39,246 bases of DNA from DASQVO01 sp035640715 (lineage in GTDB: Bacteria > Actinomycetota > Actinomycetes > Streptosporangiales > Streptosporangiaceae), in NCBI GenBank assembly GCA_035640715.1, contig DASQVO010000180.1, positions 1 through 39,246 of the forward strand, in the 5' to 3' direction. Both the position numbers and the translations under genes were made by a program. The notes under the pieces are model-generated. The model ran no database searches and was not told where the DNA came from. It worked only from the letters and a program-made list of their open reading frames with translations. Positions 26,375 to 33,208 of this stretch are shown here, piece by piece (positions within the stretch are counted from its first letter, which is position 1; every line of letters begins with the position of its first letter).

Positions 26375-27396
26375 TCTCGCTCCTGAGCCGTGCCTGGCGT
26401 CTCCGGCGCACTGTCCGGCCGGGCATCCGCACGTCCGTTCCGGGATGGGAGCGGGTCATATGCCGGAAGCGCCTGCTGATTCCCGCGCCCGTCCCGCGGA
26501 TGGGGCGGATACGGGCCCGGTGCCGCCCGGCCGTTGTCGGCCGCGCCGTCGTGGTCCTCTCCGGCGGGCATGCGGGTGCCGCGGTCCTCTCGGATGGCGT
26601 CGGGGGCGTCAGGGCCGGGGGCAGCGTCGGGGGCGTCAGCGTCGGGGCCCGCGGCCTTGCGGTCGTCGTGTGCGGCCGCGCCGGGGTCGGGTGCGGCGCC
26701 GGGTTCCCTGGCTGCGCCGGATTGGGGTGCCGTGCCGGATTCGCCGGCTGCGCCGGATGCTGCGGCCTGTCCGGCGCGGCGCCTGGCGCGCCGGCGCAGG
26801 TGCCAGGCGATGAACGCGGCCAGCGCCACCCCGAGCGCGATCAGCACGTACAGCGAGTAGCGGGTGATCTGCTGGTAAATGACGATGATGTGGTTTCCCG
26901 CCAGGTAGCCGAGGCTGACCCAGACGCCCACCCAGAGCGCGGCGCCGATCGCGTTGAAAAAGAGGAAGCGCCGCCAGTGCATGCCGGTGATGCCGGCCAC
27001 GATGCCGTTGGCCTGACGCAGCCCCTCGATGAAGCGGGCAACCACGATGATCTTGCCGCCGTGCCGCTCGAAGAAGGCCTCTGCCTTGTCCAGTCGCTCG
27101 CTGGTGAGGAACACGTACTTGCCGAACCGCACAGCCAGCGCACGGCCACCGAAATGCCCGATCGTGAAGCCGATGTTGTCGCCGACGACGGCGGCGAAGA
27201 AGCCGATGATGCCGACCGCCACGATATTCATCCGGCCCGCGCCGGCGTAGAGGGCCGCCGCGATGAGCGCGGTCTCGCCCGGGACCGGGATACCGAAGTC
27301 CTCCACGGTGACAAAGAAGGCGACGGCCAGATACCCGTAATGGTCCAGCACGGGCGCGATCGCGCCGAAGAGTCCCGGCAGGACGGGCGGGCTCAT
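26344..27396 (-). CDS. DedA-family membrane protein with long C-terminal tail
   Basis: 350 residues. The first ~205 are a DedA protein: VTVEDFGIPVPGETALIAAALYAG with the conserved E/P residues, GDNIGFTIGHFGGR, FFERHGGKIIVVARFIEGLR (the F-x-R-[FW]-x-P/E region) and a final spanning segment. DedA proteins are inner-membrane flippase-like lipid or proton-coupled transporters supporting envelope homeostasis. Residues 210-350 are a low-complexity Gly/Ala/Pro/Asp tail with no domain, probably disordered. The ATG overlaps the stop of a small upstream gene as ATGA, and the tail's end overlaps mutT1 by 31 nt. Last gene of the DUF3000-RNase D operon. Confidence 0.92.
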   Translation of the reverse strand: MSPPVLPGLFGAIAPVLDHYGYLAVAFFVTVEDFGIPVPGETALIAAALYAGAGRMNIVAVGIIGFFAAVVGDNIGFTIGHFGGRALAVRFGKYVFLTSERLDKAEAFFERHGGKIIVVARFIEGLRQANGIVAGITGMHWRRFLFFNAIGAALWVGVWVSLGYLAGNHIIVIYQQITRYSLYVLIALGVALAAFIAWHLRRRARRRAGQAAASGAAGESGTAPQSGAAREPGAAPDPGAAAHDDRKAAGPDADAPDAAPGPDAPDAIREDRGTRMPAGEDHDGAADNGRAAPGPYPPHPRDGRGNQQALPAYDPLPSRNGRADARPDSAPETPGTAQERDQPPDTPDRS

Positions 27397-27563
27397 GCCG
27401 TGTCCCCCGCTCGCCTCCGGGGCGCACTGAGGCGCCGCCTTCCCTCGTCGCTCGTCCCCTGTCTCCCCGCTCGCCTCCGGGGCGCCCTGAGGCGCCGCCT
27501 TCCCTCGTCGCTCGTCCCTCGCTCCTCAGTCCAGGCGGCGCCGCGCCCCTGCGGCTCGCTCAT
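27393..27563 (-). CDS. Small basic repeat protein between RNase D and DedA
   Basis: 56 residues, strongly basic: MSEPQGRGAAWTEE, then two 20-residue tandem units RGTSDEGRRRL(R/S)APRRRAG. Its ATG overlaps the RNase D stop as ATGA, and its TGA overlaps the DedA ATG in the same way, so it would be translationally coupled on both sides. The repeat derives from a 60-bp tandem duplication of DNA, and one unit is bounded by CTGAG/CTCAG, so it could also be a dispersed genomic repeat that happened to keep the frame. I recognise no homologue; an RNA- or membrane-surface binding role would be a guess. Confidence 0.45.
   Translation of the reverse strand: MSEPQGRGAAWTEERGTSDEGRRRLRAPRRRAGRQGTSDEGRRRLSAPRRRAGDTA
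27405..27518. repeat. 60-bp-period tandem duplication
   Basis: Bases 27405-27458 recur at 27465-27518 with one mismatch (A to C at 27426/27486), exactly 60 bp apart. The unit starts CCCCGCTCGCCTCCGGGGCGC and ends CCTCGTCGCTCGTCCC. It encodes the two 20-residue units of the small protein on the minus strand. Confidence 0.85.
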
Positions 27564-28804
27564 ATCGTCCCCGTCCCGTCGAGCTCGGCGAAAGCGCCGG
27601 CGATCGGCCCGGCGGTCAGCTCGACTTGCCAGGGCCGTGCACCATAGGCGGCCAGCGCCGTGGCTACGGCCTCTGCCTCGGGCGGGTCTGGCGGCTCCCA
27701 GGAGATCCTGCGTACAGCGTCGGGGGGCAGCAGGTTCTCCGTGGGCATGGTGTGCGCGTGCGCCAGTTCGGCCACGGTCATCCGGGTCGCGGTAAGGCGC
27801 GCGGCAGCGGCGGGATCGCGCTCGGCCCAGCGGTGCGTCGGCGGGGGCCCGGTGGCGGCCGCGGCGCCACCGGTGTCGGGCAGCGCGCTTTCCGGCAGTC
27901 CCTGCGCGCGCCGAATCGCGCCCAGCCACTCAGGCATGTGCTTTCTCGCGACCCGGCCGGTGTACCCCGGTATCCGGACCAGGGCGGCATTGCTGGCGGG
28001 CAGCGACCTGGCCGCCTCCACGATCGCCGAGTCGGGCAGCACGCGTCCCGGGGAGAGGTTCATCTCCTGGGCGATCTTGTCGCGCTGTTCCCAGATTTCC
28101 CGGACCACCGCAAGGCTGCGCCGGCTCCGTACACGGTGGATGCCCGAGGTGCGGCGCCACGGGTCGGGCCGCGGCGCCGGGGGAGCGGCGGACAGTACCG
28201 CCGCGAACTCCTGCCGGGCCCACTCCATCTTTCCCTGGGCGGTGAGCATGTCGGCCAGCGCGTCCCGCAGTTCGATGAGCACCTCCACATCCAGGGCTGC
28301 ATAACGCAGCCACTCTTCCGGTAGGGGGCGCGTCGACCAGTCGGCAGCTGAGTGGCCCTTCTCCAGCAGCAGGTCGAGCACGGCCTCCACGAGCGTGCCG
28401 AGCGCCACTCGCGGGAAGCCGAGCAGCCGGCCGGCCAGCTCGGTGTCGAACAGCAGCCGGGGCCGGTAGTTCAGTTCGGCGAGGCACGGCAGGTCCTGCG
28501 ACGCCGCGTGCAGCACAGCCTCGGTGTCGGCGAGCGCGGCGTCGATGCCCGACAGGTCCGGGCACGTGATCGGGTCGATGAGGGCCGTTCCCGAGCCGGC
28601 CCTGCGGAACTGCACGAGGTAGGCGCGGTGCCCGTAGCGGTAGCCGGAGGCGCGCTCGGCGTCGACCGCCACCGGTCCCGTTCCCGCGGCGAGCACACGG
28701 GTGACCCGGTCAAGTTCTTCTGCGGTCTCGACGACCGGGGGCAGCCCGTCCCGCGGCTCCAGCAGCGGCACGGCCTTTCCGGGCGGCTGGCTCTCAACGG
28801 TCAC
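27560..28804 (-). CDS. rnd: Ribonuclease D-like 3'-5' exonuclease with HRDC domain
   Basis: 414 residues. The DEDD exonuclease starts with PVAVDAERASGYRYGHRAYL (D48, E50 metal ligands), continues HAASQDLPCLAELNYRPRLLFDTELAGRLL and ends with RYAALDVEVLIEL. An HRDC domain follows around 230-310 (RRSLAVVREIWEQRDKIAQEMNLSPGRVLP), as in RNase D and RecQ. It should trim 3' ends of tRNA precursors and other structured RNAs in the cytoplasm. GTG 28804 was chosen because it overlaps the DUF3000 stop as GTGA; a longer start to 28909 would overlap that gene heavily. The order DUF3000-rnd is conserved near hemE in actinobacteria as I recall it. Confidence 0.93.
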   Translation of the reverse strand: MTVESQPPGKAVPLLEPRDGLPPVVETAEELDRVTRVLAAGTGPVAVDAERASGYRYGHRAYLVQFRRAGSGTALIDPITCPDLSGIDAALADTEAVLHAASQDLPCLAELNYRPRLLFDTELAGRLLGFPRVALGTLVEAVLDLLLEKGHSAADWSTRPLPEEWLRYAALDVEVLIELRDALADMLTAQGKMEWARQEFAAVLSAAPPAPRPDPWRRTSGIHRVRSRRSLAVVREIWEQRDKIAQEMNLSPGRVLPDSAIVEAARSLPASNAALVRIPGYTGRVARKHMPEWLGAIRRAQGLPESALPDTGGAAAATGPPPTHRWAERDPAAAARLTATRMTVAELAHAHTMPTENLLPPDAVRRISWEPPDPPEAEAVATALAAYGARPWQVELTAGPIAGAFAELDGTGTI

Positions 28805-29523
28805 CGGCGCCGCCGCGAGCGTTGATCCGCCGCCGCGGCTGCCGCCGGGAGCGCGGCCGCGCCGAGCGCGAGGGGCGGCAGGCCGGCTGCAGCCGCCAGG
28901 GAGTCGCACCAGGCCGTGACGTGCGCCGCAATGTCAAGGGCCGCCAGGTCCGCTGAGCCGGCCGCATCCGGCGGGACGGCGCTGGCCGTCTCTGCCGGGC
29001 CGACCGGCGACCAGGATGCGCGAAGCTCGAACTCGTGCACCGGGGGGTCGCCTTCCTTGCCGCCGAACCCCTCGGTGGTGACCCGGGTGACCGTCCCGCT
29101 CGGCGCGCCGTAACCCGGCGTCCAGGCGTCCAGGGCCTCGATCAGCCAGCTCCAGCCGACCTGGCACAGCATCGGGTCGGCGGCGATCTCCGGGTCCACT
29201 TCGGCTCGCAGGTAACTGATCAGGCGGTAGAGGCTCGGCCAGCCGTCCTGTCCCCCCGGGTCGTACAGCAGCACCAGCCGGCCCCAGGCGATCTCCGTGT
29301 CGTCCCGCCGTACCGTGGCGGAGGTCGCGGCGGCAAAGGGGGCCAGGCGCCGGGGCGCGGGGATGTCCTCGAACGTGAACTCGGCGCGGAGCTGGCCCTG
29401 GCTGTCGCGCCCTACCTCGAATTGGGCCACGGCCGCACCGAACGTGGCCGCCTCGTCGTCGCCTTGCCGCGACGTGTCACGCGGCGCCGGGTGCTGCCGC
29501 ACTGGCCTGTCGGCCGATTTCAT
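28801..29523 (-). CDS. DUF3000 family protein
   Basis: 240 residues. The body matches the actinobacterial DUF3000 family: FGAAVAQFEVGRDSQGQLRAE, FTFEDIPAPRRLAPFAAATSA, IAWGRLVLLYDPGGQDGWP, LYRLISYLRAEVDPEIAADP and VGWSWLIEALD. It has no signal peptide or membrane span and no known catalytic motif; the function is unknown. The C-terminal Ala-rich stretch ends in a basic RSRRRR. It is the first gene of a leftward operon, coupled by a GTGA overlap to RNase D, then the small repeat protein and DedA. The name is confident, the role is not. Confidence 0.9.
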   Translation of the reverse strand: MKSADRPVRQHPAPRDTSRQGDDEAATFGAAVAQFEVGRDSQGQLRAEFTFEDIPAPRRLAPFAAATSATVRRDDTEIAWGRLVLLYDPGGQDGWPSLYRLISYLRAEVDPEIAADPMLCQVGWSWLIEALDAWTPGYGAPSGTVTRVTTEGFGGKEGDPPVHEFELRASWSPVGPAETASAVPPDAAGSADLAALDIAAHVTAWCDSLAAAAGLPPLALGAAALPAAAAAADQRSRRRR

Positions 29524-29595
29524 GTCCTGAGGGTACGCGCTTGCCGCTGCCTCACGCGGCCCGGCCTCATCCTGGTTGCCCGGTTTTGCCCGGTC

Positions 29596-29805
29596 TCATG
29601 CCGCGCGGCCGGGGCTGCGCGGCGCGTCACCCTGGAACGGCTCACCCGGGAGGAAGCCCACGATCAGGGCGGTGCCGCATTCGGTGCACGCCCACTCGGG
29701 ACAATAGCCGTCTGGGGAGTCCGGGCAGCTGCCCGGGCCGTCGTGGAACTGCTCGAACAGATGCTCTCCATCGCACCCGGGACAGTACCAGGGCATCTGG
29801 CTCAT
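29596..29805 (-). CDS. Small zinc-ribbon-like protein
   Basis: 69 residues (MSQMPWYCPGCDGEHLFEQF onwards). CPGC near the N-terminus and a later CPEWACTECG supply Cys-x2-Cys pairs for a zinc ribbon; the middle HDGPGSCPDSPDGYC adds two more Cys. Conserved in actinobacteria as an unnamed family. ATG 29805 was chosen because a near-perfect AAAGGAGGT lies 10 nt upstream; the ATG at 29853 lies upstream of that ribosome site. The gene is 72 bp upstream of the DUF3000 operon on the same strand and divergent from hemE. Function unknown; nucleic-acid binding is plausible from the ribbon alone. Confidence 0.75.
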   Translation of the reverse strand: MSQMPWYCPGCDGEHLFEQFHDGPGSCPDSPDGYCPEWACTECGTALIVGFLPGEPFQGDAPRSPGRAA

Positions 29806-29936
29806 GGCCTGCGCGACCTCCTTTGGCGGCACTTTCGCGGGGCTGATGATCATACTGGCATGGCCCGGCCCGGATCCGGGGGACCTCGGGCGGCGTGTCA
29901 GTTACTCACCAGTCGGAATGTGAGACGATCCTTGAT

Positions 29937-30983
29937 GTGACGCTGCTTGCCAAGGACTCGCCGTTCCTGCGCGCATGCCGCAGGGAGCCGGTGCCGTATA
30001 CGCCGGTCTGGTTCATGCGGCAGGCTGGCCGGTCCCTGCCGGAGTACCGGCAGGCGCGGGCGGGCATCCCGATGCTCGACTCATGCACCAACGCGGAGCT
30101 GATCACCGAGATCACCCTGCAGCCGCTGCGCCGCTACGACATTGACGCGGCGATCCTGTTCAGCGACATCGTCGTCCCGCTCCAGGCGGTGGGGGTCGGC
30201 ATCGACATAAAGCCAGGGGTCGGGCCGGTGATCTATGAACCCATCCGCGACGAATGCGGCCTGGAACGGCTGCGCCCGCTCGAGCCGGGCGACGTGCCCT
30301 ATGTCACAGAGGCCGTGGGCGCGCTCGTGACGGAACTCGGCACCCGGCCGCTGATCGGCTTCGCCGGCGCTCCGTTCACCCTGGCGTCTTACCTCATCGA
30401 GGGAGGCCCGTCCAGGAACCACGACCGGACGAGGGCGCTCATGTACGCCGAGCCGCGGCTATGGCACGCGCTGATGAGCCGGCTCACCGACATCATCGTC
30501 TCGTTCCTGAAGATCCAGGTTGCCGCGGGCGTCTCGGCCATCCAGCTTTTCGACTCCTGGGTCGGGGCAGTCGGCCCGGAGGACTACCGGCAGTCTGTCC
30601 TGCCGCACAGCAGCCGGGTCTTCGCTGCGCTGGAGGCGGAGGGGGTCCCGCGTATCCACTTCGGCGTGGGGACCGGTGAACTGCTCGGCCTGATGGGGGA
30701 GGCCGGGGCCGACGTGGTCGGTGTCGACTGGCGGGTGCCCCTGGATGACGCGGCCCGCCGCGTCGCCCCCGGCAAGGCACTGCAGGGCAACCTGGACCCC
30801 GCGGCCCTGCTGGCGCCATGGGACGTCGTACGGCAGCGCGCGCGTGACGTGCTCGCCCGCGGCCGGACCGCGGAGGGCCACATCTTCAACCTCGGTCACG
30901 GCGTGCTCCCGGAGACCGACCCGGACATCCTGGCCCGGCTCACCGATCTCGTGCACGAGGAGTCTGCGCGCACGTCTGCCTGA
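29937..30983 (+). CDS. hemE: Uroporphyrinogen decarboxylase
   Basis: 348 residues that decarboxylate the four acetate side chains of uroporphyrinogen III in haem synthesis, in the cytoplasm. The substrate motif PVWFMRQAGRSLPEYR carries R28 and R32, D77 is in AAILFSDIVVP, and GFAGAPFTLASYLIEGGPSR is the second family signature. IFNLGHGVLPETDP near the end is also canonical. GTG 29937 was chosen because conserved sequence begins ~20 residues later, as in homologues; GTG 29895 is possible. Neither start has a strong ribosome site, so the message may be leaderless. It stands alone on this strand; a half tRNA lies 90 bp downstream. Confidence 0.96.
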   Translation: MTLLAKDSPFLRACRREPVPYTPVWFMRQAGRSLPEYRQARAGIPMLDSCTNAELITEITLQPLRRYDIDAAILFSDIVVPLQAVGVGIDIKPGVGPVIYEPIRDECGLERLRPLEPGDVPYVTEAVGALVTELGTRPLIGFAGAPFTLASYLIEGGPSRNHDRTRALMYAEPRLWHALMSRLTDIIVSFLKIQVAAGVSAIQLFDSWVGAVGPEDYRQSVLPHSSRVFAALEAEGVPRIHFGVGTGELLGLMGEAGADVVGVDWRVPLDDAARRVAPGKALQGNLDPAALLAPWDVVRQRARDVLARGRTAEGHIFNLGHGVLPETDPDILARLTDLVHEESARTSA

Positions 30984-31070
30984 CAGCGGTCTGACCAAGA
31001 GAATCCCTGCCGCATGGCGCGCTGACCTGGCACAACAGATTCTCCCGCGAATGCGACCACCCCCGGCGAG

Positions 31071-31128
31071 GACGGCTGTAAAACCGTCGGCTTCGCCTTC
31101 GATGGTTCGAATCCATCACCTGCCACCA
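31071..31128 (+). pseudogene. tRNA-Tyr 3' half (truncated tRNA)
   Basis: The 3' half of a tRNA-Tyr is intact: anticodon region CTGTAAA (GTA, Tyr), long variable arm GGC-TTC-GCC (31089-31097), T arm GATGG-TTCGAAT-CCATC (31101-31117), acceptor strand ACCTGCC (31118-31124), A and CCA (31126-31128). The 5' half is missing: no GGCAGGT acceptor partner or D arm exists where expected (about 31042). The anticodon stem closes only as GACGG/CCGTC with an 8-nt loop, suggesting one base lost. Elements integrating into tRNA genes recreate or copy exactly this half, so it may be an attachment-site relic. A terminator follows. Confidence 0.7.
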
Positions 31129-31160
31129 CCAGCGAAAACGGGCTGCTGGCTGCGCAAACG

Positions 31161-31181
31161 CGGCCCGGCGGGCCGTTTTTT
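31161..31181 (+). terminator. Rho-independent terminator after the half tRNA
   Basis: CGGCCC (31161-31166), a 3-nt loop and GGGCCG (31170-31175) are followed directly by TTTTTT. This is the best canonical terminator in the window and supports past transcription of the tRNA just upstream. Confidence 0.9.
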
Positions 31182-31442
31182 CTTTGTCCCTCTGTGTGCC
31201 ACGGTGTTTCGCTGTAGGCGGCTGCATAGCGATGGTTACGGACATATGGCGGACAGCGTCCGGGCCGAGCCAGCGGTCCGTGGAACCGCTTGCTTTGCCG
31301 ACAGGGCCAGCGTTGAAGCGTCCAGCCGGGAGCTTGGCGGCAAGGTGGGCCGGACGCTGAGCCGGCGATGCCGCCGCTGCGGGACCTGGTGAGTACCTGC
31401 TGCTGTACCGGGAGTGCTGGTTCGGTTCTTCCGGCACTCGCC

Positions 31443-31565
31443 TACTTCCGCTCGCCCCGGCCGCTGGGCTCCTGGGTGATCGGCCTCGTGGCTGTCCTCG
31501 ACTCGGCGGCTCTCTACCTGGCGCTGTGCCCTTCGGGCGCCCCGTCGCAGGCGCAAGTGCCCTAG
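31443..31565 (+). pseudogene. Membrane-protein fragment
   Basis: The frame YFRSPRPLGSWVIGLVAVLD continuing SAALYLALCPSGAPSQAQVP resembles the second half of a membrane segment from an uncharacterised actinobacterial membrane family (I recall RSPRPLxSWVxGLLAVLDxAALYLALCPSxAP). It ends abruptly at a TAG; the upstream part of the frame (from 31368) is unlike the family, and the next frame encodes EYLLLYRECWF, hinting at a frameshift. Short, disrupted and without a clear start: a relic. Confidence 0.45.
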
Positions 31566-31574
31566 CTGCCATTT

Positions 31575-32663
31575 TTATCTTGTGCCGCACAGCTGCGCGT
31601 AGGTGCGCTCGTATCCGGTGGCCATGATGGAGATGTCGAAGTTCTCCTCGACGTGGCGGCGGCAGGCTTTGGCGTCGATGGTGCCTGCTTCATTGATGGC
31701 CGCGGGCAGGTCTGCGGGATCATCGCGGATGAAGCCGGTGGTGCTATCCAGCACCACCTCAGGTACCGAGCCGCGGCGAAGCGCCACGACCGGGGTCCCG
31801 CAGGCCATGGCCTCGATCATCACCAAGCCGAACGGCTCATCCCAGCAGACGGGGAACACCAGGCAGTGCGCTGCCCCGTAGAGTTCCTGCTTGGCGGCCA
31901 TGTCCGCCTCGCCGATGAACTTGGCATCGCTCCCGAGCCGCGGCTGCACCTCGGATCTGAAGTAGTCATGCTCGTGCGGCTCGATCAGCTTCCCTGCCAG
32001 CACAATGCGGCGGCCTGCGCTGCGGGCGGCGTCGATGGCCAGATGCGCACCCTTGTCCGGGTGCATCCGGCCAATGAACAGCACGTAGTCGTCTTTCTTC
32101 TCCTGGAAGGTGAAGCGGGCCGCCTTGATGGCATTGTGTACGGTGGCCGCCCAGCATAGGTCAGGTGCGAGCCGGCGCTGGAAGTCGGAGATGGCCACTA
32201 GGCTCGTGTCGGCACACACAGCGCGGTAATACGATGCCATCTCACCTACGCACGGACCGTGAGCAGTGACGACGGTCGGCGCTTTGCGGCCTCGGGCGGT
32301 CAGCGGGCCGACCAGTGAATGGTCATGGATGACGTCGACGTCGAGTCCGTCGAGGTGCCGGTTGGACCAGGCGGTGTGCAGCACCTCAGGTAGCGTCTTA
32401 CCGATATGCTCCGACGGTGCCGCCTCATAGGTGCGCCGGAACTGCGCACGTGTGCCGTTCCTGCCGGCGGCCACCACGAACACGGTGTGGCCGCGGCCGA
32501 CCAGGGCATCGACTAGGTTCGCCGCCAGCGATTCGATGCCGCCGTAAGCCTTCGGTGGCACATCGAACCAGGGCGGCATGGCAAAGGCGATAGCATGCCG
32601 CTGGGCCGGTGCTTCGAGGGGCGCAGGCGTGCCGGGTGCCGGGTGGCTGCATGGGTTGTTCAT
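31575..32663 (-). CDS. Family 4 glycosyltransferase
   Basis: 362 residues of the GT-B fold. The N-terminal half has PPWFDVPPKAYGGIESLAAN and VIHDHSLVGPLTARGRKAPT; the C-terminal half has the sugar-nucleotide core LFIGRMHPDKGAHLAIDAAR and the retaining E-x7-E motif in CWDEPFGLVMIEAMACGTPVVA. It should transfer a sugar from a nucleotide donor, at the cytoplasmic membrane face, to an unknown acceptor. ATG 32663 was chosen for AAGGAGGT 4 nt upstream. The reading frame stays open far upstream of this start, through the last third of the preceding STAS gene, an odd feature discussed in the findings. Confidence 0.92.
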   Translation of the reverse strand: MNNPCSHPAPGTPAPLEAPAQRHAIAFAMPPWFDVPPKAYGGIESLAANLVDALVGRGHTVFVVAAGRNGTRAQFRRTYEAAPSEHIGKTLPEVLHTAWSNRHLDGLDVDVIHDHSLVGPLTARGRKAPTVVTAHGPCVGEMASYYRAVCADTSLVAISDFQRRLAPDLCWAATVHNAIKAARFTFQEKKDDYVLFIGRMHPDKGAHLAIDAARSAGRRIVLAGKLIEPHEHDYFRSEVQPRLGSDAKFIGEADMAAKQELYGAAHCLVFPVCWDEPFGLVMIEAMACGTPVVALRRGSVPEVVLDSTTGFIRDDPADLPAAINEAGTIDAKACRRHVEENFDISIMATGYERTYAQLCGTR

Positions 32664-32725
32664 GGAGACCTCCTTATCCGGTGCCGCTGCGGTCAGCGGC
32701 TCAGGCTTGTGGATGACCTCCCCGG

Positions 32726-33001
32726 TCAGCTCGGCGAGCCGCAGGATCTGGCGCGACACCGCGGTAAGCGCAGCGAGCAGTCCTGCAGCTCGGCTCTCTG
32801 GCACGTCGCGAGCAGCATCCGCAGGCCGGAGCAGTCGATGAACGTCACATCGGACAGATCGGCCAGAAGACGGGTTTCGCTCGTCCGCAGGAAGCTCAGC
32901 AAGGATTCCTGCAGCCACGGCCCCGACGAGAGGTCGATTTCCCCAGTCACTTCGGCGACCGCGCTGCGAGCAGAGCACCGGATGAACAACGACAGGTACA
33001 T
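32726..33001 (-). CDS. STAS-domain anti-anti-sigma factor, apparently frameshifted
   Basis: 91 residues as read: FIRCSARSAVAEVTGEIDLS, then ETRLLADLSDVTFIDCSGLR, a STAS domain with the phosphorylatable Ser in DCSGLR. Such proteins bind an RsbW-like kinase and free a sigma factor. After RAELQDCSLRL the frame diverges to PRCRARSCGSPS and stops, whereas the next frame continues AALTAVSRQILRLAELTGEV, a normal STAS final helix. A one-base loss near 32765 explains this. In that second frame there is no stop before the glycosyltransferase, giving a potential STAS-GT fusion. Start ATG 33001 chosen; ribosome site weak. Confidence 0.75.
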   Translation of the reverse strand: MYLSLFIRCSARSAVAEVTGEIDLSSGPWLQESLLSFLRTSETRLLADLSDVTFIDCSGLRMLLATCQRAELQDCSLRLPRCRARSCGSPS

Positions 33002-33208
33002 GATCTCGCTGGTCGGGATATTTCCTGCATACTGACAATCCCTTGCAGGGCGTGGCTTCCGCATCCCCGGACCGGCTAACGCTAGCTCCCAGGCCAGTTC
33101 CGGCTTGGGGCGGAACCGGTGCCGACCAGAGTGCCCGCTGCCTCGCATTGTCTGGCCCGGAGGGCAGATCTGGAACCGTCAGCCGAATGCATTGCCCTGA
33201 AGGGGGCG

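Noticed and set aside
26200..27795. 531-codon + strand frame
   Set aside because: Lies opposite DedA and the end of RNase D; low-complexity translation without domains.
30999..31044. GAGAATC/GATTCTC pair after hemE as terminator
   Set aside because: Loop of 32 nt and no T tract; too weak against the true terminator at 31161-31181.
31042..31128. Complete tRNA-Tyr gene
   Set aside because: No sequence complementary to the ACCTGCC acceptor strand and no D arm at the required distance; only the 3' half is supported.
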